This document shows positions 28,484 through 37,328 of a stretch of DNA of 64,000 nucleotides, piece by piece. The stretch is from contig DASWIX010000068.1 of NCBI GenBank assembly GCA_036397455.1, positions 21,348 through 85,347 of the forward strand, given 5' to 3'. The notes under the pieces were generated by a model. It was not told the DNA's origin. It did no database searches and was given only the letters and a program-made list of their open reading frames with translations. The stretch is from JADFNB01 sp036397455. Lineage in GTDB: Bacteria > Gemmatimonadota > Gemmatimonadetes > Gemmatimonadales > GWC2-71-9. Each line of letters opens with the position of its first letter. Within the stretch, counting starts at the first letter, position 1. The translations under genes and the position numbers were made by a program.

Positions 28484-29317
28484 CTACTCTCCCCGCGCCC
28501 GCGCGCACCAAAACTCCTCGCGACCGGTCAACGGAAGGGTGGCGAGCGCCTCTTCGCACGCGAGCGGCTGCGGGAAGGCGTCTTGGGCAGCCATGAGCCA
28601 CGCCGTCTCCAACTCCTCCAAGGGAACGCCGAGGCTGATGGCGGGATGCGCGGTGCGATACATGTCGGACCAGAAGGCGTAACCGAAGCGATCCAAAACC
28701 CATTGTGTGAAGCTGCCCGCCTCCAGGTAGATCTGCCACGCCGACGCGTCGGCCGACGAACCATGGAAATCGTAGGAGAGGCCGCTGGCGCTGAGCGCCG
28801 TTTCCAGCGGGATGGTCGACCCGAATTGCTCGAACAGCGCGACCCAGGCGTGCGGCGGCTGTGCGCGATAGGGGTTCGCCGTGGCGCTTGCGGGTTGCAG
28901 GACATGGGTGACGTGGACCGCGATGCCCTCCTCCAGAAACGCCCCGCGGGAACTTCGGGTCCACAGGTGCGTCAGCTCATGCGGAATATCTTCGAACGAC
29001 AGCGTCTCCCTCCACTGATTCATCGAATTGTCGGCAAGGGCCGCATACGGGATGCCCGGGCCGGCGCGGAGGTTGAACCTGACGCGCTCGGGCGGGACGA
29101 AACCCACGAGGAACTCCCCGACCCGTGGCCACTGGAATTCCAGGACCGCCGCCAGCGAGTCGATCAGCGACCGTGGCGCTCCGGATTCGTCGACCACGAT
29201 GAAGTGGGTCGTTTCATACGAAGCGGTGCCGTCTGACGGATTCGTGGACCCGTCCCCACACCCTGCCCCACCAACCATCCCGGCACCCAGCACTACGCGG
29301 ACAAGACAGGTTCGCAT
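28484..29317 (-). CDS. Putative lipoprotein zinc metallopeptidase
   Basis: A 277-residue protein with a lipoprotein-like signal (GGAGC, Cys20). A zinc-binding motif HELTH is at residues 113-117, followed by LWTRSSRGAFLEEGIAVHV, which may provide the third ligand (Glu129 or Glu130) at the short distance seen in peptidase-MA-like proteins. The rest has no recognised domain. It is probably a surface-anchored peptidase of unknown substrate. It stands alone, divergent from malic enzyme. Confidence 0.65.
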   Translation of the reverse strand: MRTCLVRVVLGAGMVGGAGCGDGSTNPSDGTASYETTHFIVVDESGAPRSLIDSLAAVLEFQWPRVGEFLVGFVPPERVRFNLRAGPGIPYAALADNSMNQWRETLSFEDIPHELTHLWTRSSRGAFLEEGIAVHVTHVLQPASATANPYRAQPPHAWVALFEQFGSTIPLETALSASGLSYDFHGSSADASAWQIYLEAGSFTQWVLDRFGYAFWSDMYRTAHPAISLGVPLEELETAWLMAAQDAFPQPLACEEALATLPLTGREEFWCARARGE

Positions 29318-29430
29318 AAGCCACTCGACCTCGCCTGGAAGAGGTGAACGTTCACCGAAAAACTACCGCGGGCCGGGGCGGCAAGCCAGGCGCTACGACG
29401 GCCCTCAGACTATCTTCACTAGGCGCATAC

Positions 29431-29454
29431 TATCCGACGATTACACTTCGGATA
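29431..29454. promoter_or_regulatory. Inverted repeat in the malic enzyme leader
   Basis: TATCCGA at 29431-29437 and TCGGATA at 29448-29454 form a perfect 7-base inverted repeat with a 10-base spacer, 26 bases upstream of the malic enzyme start. It could be an operator or an RNA hairpin just ahead of the ribosome-binding site GGAGA at 29469. Confidence 0.45.
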
Positions 29455-29480
29455 CCGTTTGGATCTTTGGAGAACATTCG

Positions 29481-31118
29481 ATGACGAGCACCAAGACTCT
29501 CCCCTCGGGGGTCGATCTGCTCCGCGACCCGCACCTCAACAAGGGCACCGCATTTACCGAAGAGGAGCGAGACGCTCTGGGGCTTCGAGGACTCTTGCCG
29601 CCCCGGGTGTTCACGCAGGACCAGCAGATCAGTCGCATACTCGAGAACTACCACCGCAAAACGTCCGATATCGAAAAATACATCTACCTGGTCTCGTTGC
29701 AGGACCGGAACGAGGCGTTGTTCTATCGCGTGCTGATCGATCACGTCGCCGAGATGATGCCGATCATCTACACGCCGACCGTGGGACAGGCGTGTCAGCT
29801 GTACGGTCACATCTATCGACGGCCGAACGGGATGTACATCACGGCCAACGACCGGGGACGCGTCGCCCGCGTACTGCGGAACTGGCAGGCGGAGTCGGTG
29901 TCGATCATCGTCGTGACCGATGGTGAACGCATCCTCGGTCTCGGCGATCTCGGTGCATCCGGCATGGGCATTCCCATCGGGAAGCTGTCGTTGTATTCGG
30001 CGCTCGCCGGCATTCACCCCGACCGATGCCTGCCCGTCACGCTCGACGTTGGCACGGAAAACACCCAACTGCTCGACGATCCGCTGTACACCGGCCTGAC
30101 GCAACGACGTCTCCGCGGCGCGGAGTACGCCGAACTCGTCGAGGAGTTCGTGGCGGCGGTGCAGGAATTCTTCCCCGGCGCGCTCATCCAGTTCGAGGAC
30201 TTCGCGACCCAAAACGCCCTCGGCCTGCTGGAGCGGTACCGTAACCGGGTACTCTGTTTCAACGACGATATCCAGGGCACCGCCGCCGTCACGCTGGCCG
30301 GGGTCGTCGGCGCGCTGCGCATCACCGCAACGGAGCTGCGCGACCAGCGCATCCTGTTTTACGGCGCGGGGTCGGCCGCGACCGGGATCGCGAATCTCTT
30401 CGTATCGGCCATGATGCACGACGGCGTGCCCGAGGCGGAGGCACGCGCGCGCTGTTGGTTCGTGGATTCCAAAGGCTTGGTGGTGGCCTCCCGCTCGGAT
30501 CTTGCCGCGCACAAGCAGCCGTACGCGCACGACCACGCATTCATTCAACCGCTCGAGGAAGTCGTCCAGGGGCTCCGGCCGACGGTGCTCATCGGCGTGT
30601 CAGGACAGGCGCAGACGTTTACCGAGCCTGTCGTGCGGGCCATGGCAGCCAGCAACGATCGTCCGATCATCTTCGCGCTGTCCAATCCGACCGCCAATTC
30701 GGAGTGCACCGCCCAGCAAGCCTACGCGTGGACCGACGGCCGCGTGGTCTTCGCCAGCGGGAGCCCATTCGGCGCCGTCGACCTCGCCGGCCGGCGGTTT
30801 GTCCCGGGACAGGGCAATAACGCCTACATCTTCCCCGGCGTAGGGCTCGGCGTCATCGCGTCCGGGGCGACCAGGGTGACCGACGAGATGTTCTACGCGG
30901 CGGCGCGGTCCCTGTCGAAACAGGTATCCCAGGAGATGCTCGACCAAGGGTCCGTCTACCCGCCACTCGAGGGGATCCGACAGGTATCGGCGGCCATCGC
31001 GACGGCCGTGGCGGAGGAAGCCTACGCGTCGGGTGTCGCCGATGGACCGCCGCCGGCGGACCTGCTCGACTACGTCCGCGGTCTCATGTACCAGCCCGCC
31101 TACGAGAGCTACCTGTAG
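29481..31118 (+). CDS. maeA: NAD-dependent malic enzyme
   Basis: Oxidative decarboxylation of malate to pyruvate, drawing carbon from the TCA and glyoxylate cycles. The 545-residue product is the long form (MaeA/SfcA type). MPIIYTPTVGQACQLYGHIY, the catalytic region and the signature FNDDIQGTAAVTLAG are present, then the NAD site FYGAGSAATGIANL. The open frame extends far upstream, but ATG 29481 after GGAGAACATTCG gives the normal N-terminus. A CtaG-like gene follows after five bases. Confidence 0.96.
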   Translation: MTSTKTLPSGVDLLRDPHLNKGTAFTEEERDALGLRGLLPPRVFTQDQQISRILENYHRKTSDIEKYIYLVSLQDRNEALFYRVLIDHVAEMMPIIYTPTVGQACQLYGHIYRRPNGMYITANDRGRVARVLRNWQAESVSIIVVTDGERILGLGDLGASGMGIPIGKLSLYSALAGIHPDRCLPVTLDVGTENTQLLDDPLYTGLTQRRLRGAEYAELVEEFVAAVQEFFPGALIQFEDFATQNALGLLERYRNRVLCFNDDIQGTAAVTLAGVVGALRITATELRDQRILFYGAGSAATGIANLFVSAMMHDGVPEAEARARCWFVDSKGLVVASRSDLAAHKQPYAHDHAFIQPLEEVVQGLRPTVLIGVSGQAQTFTEPVVRAMAASNDRPIIFALSNPTANSECTAQQAYAWTDGRVVFASGSPFGAVDLAGRRFVPGQGNNAYIFPGVGLGVIASGATRVTDEMFYAAARSLSKQVSQEMLDQGSVYPPLEGIRQVSAAIATAVAEEAYASGVADGPPPADLLDYVRGLMYQPAYESYL

Positions 31119-31123
31119 TCCGG

Positions 31124-31975
31124 TTGGGCAATCTCCGGTGGTGGTGCGGCCCCGGGAGCGGGGCGTGGGACTGGACGTGGCAACCGTACGCCGGCGTGTG
31201 GCTGTTCGTCGCGCTGCTCACCGTCGCCTATGCTCGGCACCTGCGTAGTCTCCCACGAATTGCCGGGACCGACCGGCGCGCGACGCGCGCGCAGATCGGG
31301 TACTTCGCCGGAGGCGTGTTCTGCCTGTGGGCGGCGCTCGACTGGCCGCTGGGACCGCTGGGCGCGGGGTACCTGGCCAGCATCCACATGGTGCAGTTCC
31401 TGCTCACCGGCGTCACGGCGCCGGCGCTGCTGCTGCTCGCGCTGCCGGCAGCCACCTTTGCGCGGCTGGACAACTCGCGGCGGACGTTCGCCGTGTTGGA
31501 CGCGCTCGTGCATCCGCTCCCGGCCTTCTTCCTCTTCAACATCGTGATGACGGTAACCCATTGGCCGACCGTGGTCGACGTGGTCATGGGCACGCCGGCT
31601 GGTTCGTTCGCCGTAGACATGATCTGGTTGACCACGGGGCTCGTCTTCTGGTGGCCCGTCATTTGCCCCGTTCCGTCACGCACCAACTTCGGTACGATGC
31701 ACAAGGTGATCTACCTCGTCCTCAACGCCGTGGTCATCCGACCGCCGTTCGTGTTGCTCCTGTTCAGCCAATTCCCCGCCTACCGCAAGTTCGAACTCGC
31801 AGCGCCAATTCCAGGGACGGACGCGTTGGCGGACCAGCAGTTTGCCGGGGGGTTGATGAAGATCGGAACCGCGTGGCTCATGGGTGTGGGCATCGCGGCC
31901 CTGATCTATCGGTACCACCGAGCGCAGTCGCCAGCGGGCGTCGCCGTCGAAACTCCGCGGAGGGACGCCACGTAG
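31124..31975 (+). CDS. CtaG-like cytochrome c oxidase assembly / caa3 membrane protein
   Basis: A 283-residue membrane protein with about seven hydrophobic segments. SIHMVQFLLTGVTAPALLLL, VMTVTHWPTVVDV, GLVFWWPVICPVPSR and the motif order place it in the Caa3_CtaG family (PF09678), linked to copper-dependent assembly of terminal oxidases. The TTG start at 31124 lies six bases after the malic enzyme stop, so it probably depends on coupled translation. No oxidase subunits are in the window, but a dihaem cytochrome c gene lies just downstream. Confidence 0.85.
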   Translation: MGNLRWWCGPGSGAWDWTWQPYAGVWLFVALLTVAYARHLRSLPRIAGTDRRATRAQIGYFAGGVFCLWAALDWPLGPLGAGYLASIHMVQFLLTGVTAPALLLLALPAATFARLDNSRRTFAVLDALVHPLPAFFLFNIVMTVTHWPTVVDVVMGTPAGSFAVDMIWLTTGLVFWWPVICPVPSRTNFGTMHKVIYLVLNAVVIRPPFVLLLFSQFPAYRKFELAAPIPGTDALADQQFAGGLMKIGTAWLMGVGIAALIYRYHRAQSPAGVAVETPRRDAT

Positions 31976-32023
31976 GATGACCTGACCGGGATGAGACGGG
32001 ACTCTCAGCGATAGGAGCGGGAC

Positions 32024-32365
32024 ATGGGTACGAACCTCGCGCGACGCGGCAGTATTCCCAGCGCGATGGCCTGGATGATCGGACTCTCCATTGCGCTCTT
32101 CTGGATGCCGGTGCTGGGCGGCCTGATCGCCGGGTTCGTCGGCGGGCGCAAAGCCGGGGGCGTCGGTCCGGCCATCGCCGCAGCTATCCTGCCGGCCCTG
32201 ATCCTGTTCGTCGGATCCATGTTCTTTGGCGCCTTGCTTGGCTGGATCCCGATTCTGGGGTCGCTGGTCGGGCTGATTGCCGGTTTGGGCGCCACGGTCC
32301 TGGGATTCATGAACGGCGTGCCGCTGCTGATCGGCGCGGTCGTGGGCGGCGCCACCGCCGATTAG
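32024..32365 (+). CDS. Small membrane protein of unknown function
   Basis: A 113-residue glycine- and alanine-rich protein with three or four hydrophobic segments (AMAWMIGLSIALFWMPVLGG, AAAILPALILFVGSMFFGAL, GATVLGFMNGVPLLIGAVVG). A GGAG in GATAGGAGCGGGAC precedes ATG 32024. It resembles DUF5518-type small membrane proteins but is not assigned. It sits between the CtaG-like and cytochrome genes in the same direction. Confidence 0.65.
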   Translation: MGTNLARRGSIPSAMAWMIGLSIALFWMPVLGGLIAGFVGGRKAGGVGPAIAAAILPALILFVGSMFFGALLGWIPILGSLVGLIAGLGATVLGFMNGVPLLIGAVVGGATAD

Positions 32366-32445
32366 GCGCCGCCCCGCGCGGCCTTGCGGTCGCGGACCGC
32401 TGGTGACATAGATTTCCGCCGACTCGAACCCCGGAGGCGGCGGAC

Positions 32446-33354
32446 GTGCGCAAACCCACCCGTTGGATTCTTACCGGTGTCGGCGGTCTCGCGGGCGTGC
32501 TGCTGCTCGCCGCGGCCGCGGTGTATCTCGCCAGCTCGCGGCGGGCCAACCAGACCATCACGGTGGCGCCCGAGTCCATCACGCTTCCCGATGATTCGCT
32601 CTCGCTGACCAACGGCGAACGCCTCGCCAACATGTACGGCTGCACCGAGTGCCACGGGCGGGACCTTGGTGGGACGATGCTCGTCGACGAGCCCGTGTTT
32701 TTGACGCTGGCCGCGCCCAATCTCACCGCGGGAGCGGGCGGCGTCGGGCGCACGTACACCCCGGCGGACCACGAGCGCGCACTCCGTCACGGCGTGTCAT
32801 CGACGGGACGGCCCCTGATGATCATGCCTTCCGCGCACTACAACCACCTGTCGAACCAGGACGTAGCGGAGATCCTCACCTACGTCACCCACGTCCCCCC
32901 AGTGGACCGAGCGTGGGGACCGCCCCGGCTGGGCCCGGCCGGTCGGATGGCATCGCTGATGCAGGGTCCCGCGATCTACGGCGCGCTCGCGATCGATCAC
33001 ACGAAGACACACGTCGATCGCGTCGACCGCGCCGAATCAGTCGCCTATGGGCGCTACCTCGCCACGGCGTGCGCCGGATGCCACCAGCCCGATTTCCATG
33101 GAGGGCCCGTGCCGGCCGGACCGCCGGACAGCCCGCCGGCCGCGAACATGACGCCACACGAGACAGACGGGATCGGCCGCTGGACGCTGGCCGACTTCGA
33201 GAGGGCCATCCGGCGCGGGCAACGACCGGACGGATCCGTGATCGACTCGCAGTCGATGCCGTGGCCATACCTCTCGCGGATGACCGATGTGGAACTCCGG
33301 TCGATCTGGATGTTCCTCCGCACCCTCGCGCCGTTGAACGACGACGGGGAATAA
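32446..33354 (+). CDS. Dihaem c-type cytochrome
   Basis: A 302-residue membrane-anchored electron carrier. An N-terminal hydrophobic anchor (GVGGLAGVLLLAAAAVYLA) precedes two haem-binding motifs, CTECH and CAGCH, each with downstream methionine candidates (LMIMPSAHY, SQSMPWPYL). The layout of two cytochrome c domains is that of alcohol-dehydrogenase cytochrome subunits and related carriers. The GTG start at 32446 follows CCGGAGGCGG. It may deliver electrons from a periplasmic dehydrogenase to an oxidase; the CtaG-like gene upstream is consistent with this. Confidence 0.9.
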   Translation: MRKPTRWILTGVGGLAGVLLLAAAAVYLASSRRANQTITVAPESITLPDDSLSLTNGERLANMYGCTECHGRDLGGTMLVDEPVFLTLAAPNLTAGAGGVGRTYTPADHERALRHGVSSTGRPLMIMPSAHYNHLSNQDVAEILTYVTHVPPVDRAWGPPRLGPAGRMASLMQGPAIYGALAIDHTKTHVDRVDRAESVAYGRYLATACAGCHQPDFHGGPVPAGPPDSPPAANMTPHETDGIGRWTLADFERAIRRGQRPDGSVIDSQSMPWPYLSRMTDVELRSIWMFLRTLAPLNDDGE

Positions 33355-33355
33355 C

Positions 33356-34222
33356 TCAGCGCCACGCGCGCCGCTCGACCCGGTCGAGCGGCCGCGGCGT
33401 GCTGGCGGGACGCGACGGCTCGCGGGTCTGGAGGTCGAATCGATCGCCGGGCGCGAGAAAATAGAACTTGCCGCCCGAGTCGATTTGCGCACCGTGGTCG
33501 TAGATCGCGACGTACCCCTGCCCCATCACCTCGAAATCGTCACCCTGTACCACGATCGCCGTGTTCTCGTCGATGCCAATCCCCAACAACGCGGGGTGGG
33601 CCTCGATCACCTCGATCAGATCGAACTGCCGATTGCGCCGCAGGAGATGCTGGTCGATCGCAACCTCCTTCAGAAAGCCCAGGCCCTCGACGTGGTCGCC
33701 CATCATGATGGTGTTGTTCCGCGTGTCGCCGCGAGCGAGATACGAGCCTTGAATCGTTGCGCCGGCTGACGACCCGCCAATGACACCGCCGCGCGCGAGC
33801 AGCGCCCACAAGGCGGCGTGCACCTTCGTATCGAGGTAGGCGTCGGCCAGGCGCCACTGGCGGCCGCCCGCAAACCACACCCCACGCGCCGCGCGCAGCG
33901 GCTCGACGAACGCATCGCTGTTGGAAACGGCGCGATCGGTCGTGTGCAATACCGTGAGATTCGTCGCGCCCTGTTCCTTGAACTGGCGCAGTCCGCTCCA
34001 GTACTGGTCGTACGCCTCGGCGCCGCCCGCGGTGGGGATCACCACGATCGGTGCGTCCGGTCCACCCGCCAGATCGAGAAACCGCCGCACGATGGCGGGG
34101 TCCTGCATCGCCCCACCTACCACGACCAACGCCCCGTTGGCCGGCCCCACTTCCTGCGCGGACGCGGACGCGACACACAACCACGTAAACACGACGTACC
34201 GTGCACACCTGAAACGGCGCAT
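33356..34222 (-). CDS. Secreted cyanophycinase-like S51 peptidase
   Basis: A 288-residue serine peptidase of the S51 class-I-glutamine-amidotransferase-like fold. A signal peptide ends near ASAQE. The nucleophile elbow is GGSSAGATIQ, preceded by VVVIPTAGG and GVWFAGGRQWRLADAY, and GIGIDENTAIVV is the conserved acidic loop. Cyanophycinases split beta-Asp-Arg dipeptides from cyanophycin; exported homologues may use host or environmental polymer. ATG 34222 with GGGAG upstream is chosen over an ATG at 34282. It converges with the cytochrome gene (one base apart). Confidence 0.88.
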   Translation of the reverse strand: MRRFRCARYVVFTWLCVASASAQEVGPANGALVVVGGAMQDPAIVRRFLDLAGGPDAPIVVIPTAGGAEAYDQYWSGLRQFKEQGATNLTVLHTTDRAVSNSDAFVEPLRAARGVWFAGGRQWRLADAYLDTKVHAALWALLARGGVIGGSSAGATIQGSYLARGDTRNNTIMMGDHVEGLGFLKEVAIDQHLLRRNRQFDLIEVIEAHPALLGIGIDENTAIVVQGDDFEVMGQGYVAIYDHGAQIDSGGKFYFLAPGDRFDLQTREPSRPASTPRPLDRVERRAWR

Positions 34223-34272
34223 GGGAATCTCCCGGGTTCGAGCCTGCGCAAAGCTACACGCCGGCGCGCAGC

Positions 34273-34320
34273 GCGACAGCACAACGCCCCCGTGCCGCGA
34301 AAGCCCGGGGGCGCTGTCGC
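34273..34320 (-). terminator. Two-part long stem-loop after the TPR lipoprotein gene
   Basis: An outer pair GCGACAGC (34273-34280) with GCTGTCGC (34313-34320) encloses an inner pair GCCCCCG (34286-34292) with CGGGGGC (34306-34312), interrupted by a five-base bulge on one side. It lies between the end of the TPR gene and the start of the cyanophycinase gene, both leftward, and is a likely terminator or attenuator between them. Confidence 0.6.
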
Positions 34321-34336
34321 TTCCGCTGCCGTTCGA

Positions 34337-35515
34337 CTACTGGTGACGCGACACGTGGCGCTGCATCAACCGGAGCGCCTCATCGAGGCTCGACGTGCGG
34401 ATCGAATCGGGCCGAATGTCCGGAACGGTGTCGCGGGCCATCAGCGTGTCCGCGACGACGGTCGTGGAATCGACGGTCGGAACGGTGTCGCCGGGTACGC
34501 CGATCGGTTCCACCGGCGCGACCGGCTCCCACACCGGTTCGGGTACCGGCTCCAACAGGCCGCGGACCTCATCGACGAACGATCGCGCCAGTCCGATAAG
34601 ATCCAGGTCACCCAGCGTCGGCCGGTCTTCGCGACCCTCAACCCGCGCCAGATTGGTCCGGGCTTTGTCATAGGACGGATCCAGTTCGAGCGCGCGCGTG
34701 AACGCCTCGGTGGCCGCCGTGTGGTACCCCGTGCGTTCCAGCGCGATGCCGAGGTTGTTGTGGAACACCGCGACATCACCGCGCACGCCGGTGGCGTGAG
34801 CCAACGGGGGCAGCGCCTCACGGAACTCGCCGCGCCGGATGTGGATCAGCCCCACGTTGTTGGCCGACCACGCGTCACGCTCGTCGAGCAGCAGTGCCTG
34901 GTAGTAGTCGTCGATCGCCAGATACGTCTCGCCCAGGTCGACATGCGTGCGGCCCCGCACACGGAACGCGTCGACCGATGAGGGATCGAAACTCAACGCC
35001 ACGTCGACCGTGGTGCGCGCCTCGTCCGGCCGATCGAGTTCGAGCAACACGCGTGCGAGATTGATCAGACTCTTCACGTGGGCAGGATCGAGTTCGATCG
35101 AGCGGCGAAACGCCTCCTCTGCCCGGTCCAGTTGCCCGGCGCGCCACGCGGAGAGACCGAGCATGTAATGGCCCCAGGTATTCTCGGGCCGGTTGCTGGC
35201 GTACACGCCGAAGAGATCGGCTGCCTCGTCGTACCGTCCGTCCCGGAACACCGCCTCGGCATCTTCGTACGACACCGTCGCGGGCAGGACGCGATCGGGC
35301 GGCGTTGGGGCCGTCTCCGGGACATACACCGCCGGGGCGGCGGTAACACTCGGCGTGGTCGCCACGTCGGAGCGCCGGTCGGGTGCTCGCCCGCGACTCC
35401 CGCGCCCGGGCGCGTCGCAACCGGTGGCCATGAACACCAGAATGAGAAAGAGGGCGACCGCCGTGTCGCCAAGACGTTGTTTGAGCCGTGGGCTCGGGAC
35501 ATCGTGCAACTGCAT
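34337..35515 (-). CDS. TPR-repeat lipoprotein
   Basis: A 392-residue outer-membrane-type lipoprotein (FMATGC, Cys33) with a proline/threonine-rich linker, then about six tetratricopeptide repeats such as NTWGHYMLGLSAWRAGQLDR and LDPAHVKSLINLARVLLELD. The C-terminal tail has the low-complexity segment EPVPEPVWEPVAPVEP. TPRs mediate protein contacts, so an envelope scaffold role is likely. ATG 35515 preceded by GGAGGCGGATC is clear; the same frame stays open far upstream into unrelated sequence. Confidence 0.85.
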   Translation of the reverse strand: MQLHDVPSPRLKQRLGDTAVALFLILVFMATGCDAPGRGSRGRAPDRRSDVATTPSVTAAPAVYVPETAPTPPDRVLPATVSYEDAEAVFRDGRYDEAADLFGVYASNRPENTWGHYMLGLSAWRAGQLDRAEEAFRRSIELDPAHVKSLINLARVLLELDRPDEARTTVDVALSFDPSSVDAFRVRGRTHVDLGETYLAIDDYYQALLLDERDAWSANNVGLIHIRRGEFREALPPLAHATGVRGDVAVFHNNLGIALERTGYHTAATEAFTRALELDPSYDKARTNLARVEGREDRPTLGDLDLIGLARSFVDEVRGLLEPVPEPVWEPVAPVEPIGVPGDTVPTVDSTTVVADTLMARDTVPDIRPDSIRTSSLDEALRLMQRHVSRHQ

Positions 35516-35852
35516 GATCCGCCTCCTCGCTGGGCGCCCGCCGGGCGCGATGAGTGGTGCATTCCGGCGGGATGAAGAAGCAGGAGGAGTGCCGCACGGC
35601 GGCGGTGTGCGCCAGCACCAGAAGCGGCTGTCATTCAACGGGTTACGGGGGCGTTGCAGACGGCGGCGGCCGGCGCACCGTGTCCGCAAGGACACGAACG
35701 GCCCCGGTTTCATGGGCCGGTGGGACCGTGGTCCTCGACGGCGTGCTTCAGCACGCGGCGCGACAGCGCCCGACACACCAGGAGCGACGGAACAGGCGGC
35801 CATACGACCTGCGTGCCCCCCAACCGCCTGACCCAGGCCCCGAGCTTCTGTT
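35516..35852. other. 337-base gap with predicted RNA structure
   Basis: Lies upstream of the TPR lipoprotein and downstream of the AAA ATPase gene, both leftward. It holds stable small hairpins: CGTGTCC-GCAA-GGACACG at 35679-35696, whose loop is a GNRA tetraloop, and GCGTGC-TTCA-GCACGC at 35741-35756. No protein-like frame was recognised. It may hold the ATPase terminator and the TPR gene promoter or leader. Confidence 0.45.
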
Positions 35853-37118
35853 CTACACAACCCTCCACCACGGCACCGCCAGCACCCGCTCGGAGAGCCA
35901 GAACATCTCGTCGCCAGTGTACAGCAGCAGCGCGCCGCGCACGGCCGCACCGTACTCGTCCATGAACGTCCGCAGGTGCCGGGCGTCGCGGTGACCGACC
36001 CGGGAGGCTGCCTTGACCTCGATCGGCAGCAAGCGCCCATCCCACTCAATCACGATGTCGACTTCCGCCCCTTTCGCCGTGCGCCAGTAGAGAATCTCAG
36101 GCCACCTCACCTGCGCCTCACGCCAGGCCAACAAATCCGTCACGATCAGGTTCTCGAGGTGCGCACCGGTCGGCGCGTCCAGACCGCTCAGGTGGAACGC
36201 CAAACCGGTATCGGTCCAGAAAACCCTCGGCGATTTCACGAGACGCTTCGTGCGACTGACCGCGTACGCCGGGAGTCGGACCAGCTGGTAGGTCGTTTCG
36301 AGCAAGTGCAGATAGCGCTGTGCGGTCGAGGGCGCGAGCCCGACATCCCGGGCGAGATCGGCCTGGTTGAGGAGGTTCCCGAGCCGGAGCGCACACGCCC
36401 GCATCAGCCGGCGCAGGTCCGCTGCGTACTCGATGGCCGCGAGATCAGTGAGGTCCCGTTCGATATAGGTCCGCAGGAACCCGTCGAACCAGCGCTCGCG
36501 GTCACGTCCACGGCCGTGGTGATAGGCCGGTGTCGGATATCCGCCGCGACGCACCCAGTCCTCCCAGGGCTCGTCCGGGGCTGCGGATGCCCGCAGGACA
36601 TCGGGCCATGCGGCGGGTGGAAGGTCGAAGAATACCTCCCAACGGCCGGACTCCCCGAAGCCGAGTTGCTCGCGTCGGGTGAGCGGCCACAGCGTGAGGT
36701 AGGTGGCACGACCTGCCAGCGACTCGGCGACCCGCCGCATGAGCAGGAGGTTCGCCGAGCCGGTGAGCAGAAAGCGGCCCGGCGTCCGGCGCTCGTCAAC
36801 CGCCCGCTTGATGGCGAGCAGCAGCTCAGGGGACCGTTGCACCTCGTCGAGGACGAGCGCCGGCGCGCGGCGCACCAGGTCGTCGGGCGCATGCCCGGCC
36901 TGCTCGAGCACGTCGAGATCGTCCAGCGTGAGATAAAGCCGGTTACCGCGCACCGCAGGGAGTTGCACCAGCGTGCTCTTGCCCGTCTGGCGCGCCCCGG
37001 TGAGCACGACGACCGGTGACGAGGCACACGCCTCCACCAGCGGATTGGCCAGAAAACGTGGGAGGAAGTCCGCCCGCTGACGGGCTATTCCCGGCACTGG
37101 TGGTTCCTGGTACGTCAC
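35853..37118 (-). CDS. AAA_14 ATPase with C-terminal DUF4143 domain
   Basis: A 421-residue P-loop ATPase. Walker A is VLTGARQTGKSTL, Walker B is APALVLDEVQRSPE, and sensor-like LLTGSANLLL follows; the C-terminal half (YWRTAKGAEVDIVIEWDGRL, PIEVKAASRVGHRD) is a nuclease-fold-like DUF4143 domain with the D-E-K arrangement. A winged-helix segment (QADLARDVGLAPSTAQRYL) lies between. These genes are mobile and widely dispersed; their function is unknown. A GTG at 37118 is used, without a clear ribosome-binding site. A three-fold operator-like repeat lies 50-110 bases upstream. Confidence 0.88.
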   Translation of the reverse strand: MTYQEPPVPGIARQRADFLPRFLANPLVEACASSPVVVLTGARQTGKSTLVQLPAVRGNRLYLTLDDLDVLEQAGHAPDDLVRRAPALVLDEVQRSPELLLAIKRAVDERRTPGRFLLTGSANLLLMRRVAESLAGRATYLTLWPLTRREQLGFGESGRWEVFFDLPPAAWPDVLRASAAPDEPWEDWVRRGGYPTPAYHHGRGRDRERWFDGFLRTYIERDLTDLAAIEYAADLRRLMRACALRLGNLLNQADLARDVGLAPSTAQRYLHLLETTYQLVRLPAYAVSRTKRLVKSPRVFWTDTGLAFHLSGLDAPTGAHLENLIVTDLLAWREAQVRWPEILYWRTAKGAEVDIVIEWDGRLLPIEVKAASRVGHRDARHLRTFMDEYGAAVRGALLLYTGDEMFWLSERVLAVPWWRVV

Positions 37119-37169
37119 GGTAAGTAGTTGTAGGTTCTGAACATAGTGATGTTATCCAAGACTTGGTGT

Positions 37170-37228
37170 GGGTGTATTTAACCCGTATTATGGGTGATTT
37201 ACACCCACACAATGGGTGTTATTCACCC
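37170..37228. promoter_or_regulatory. Three 15-bp palindromes in 22-bp period (operator or iteron-like)
   Basis: Units GGGTGTATTTAACCC (37170-37184), GGGTGATTTACACCC (37192-37206) and GGGTGTTATTCACCC (37214-37228) start exactly 22 bases apart. Each has GGGTG/CACCC arms (one base off in the first) around an AT-rich 5-base centre. The stretch is strikingly AT-rich for this chromosome and sits just upstream of the AAA/DUF4143 gene. Two helical turns of spacing imply proteins bound on one face of the DNA. Confidence 0.7.
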
Positions 37229-37328
37229 AGCGCGCAAGTGACCTGTTGGCGCGCCGGGCGCGCTTGACGGTTGTCGGGAATACGGTGCAGGTCCGAAGCG
37301 AAGAGCGCGACCTTTGCGCCGGAACACC

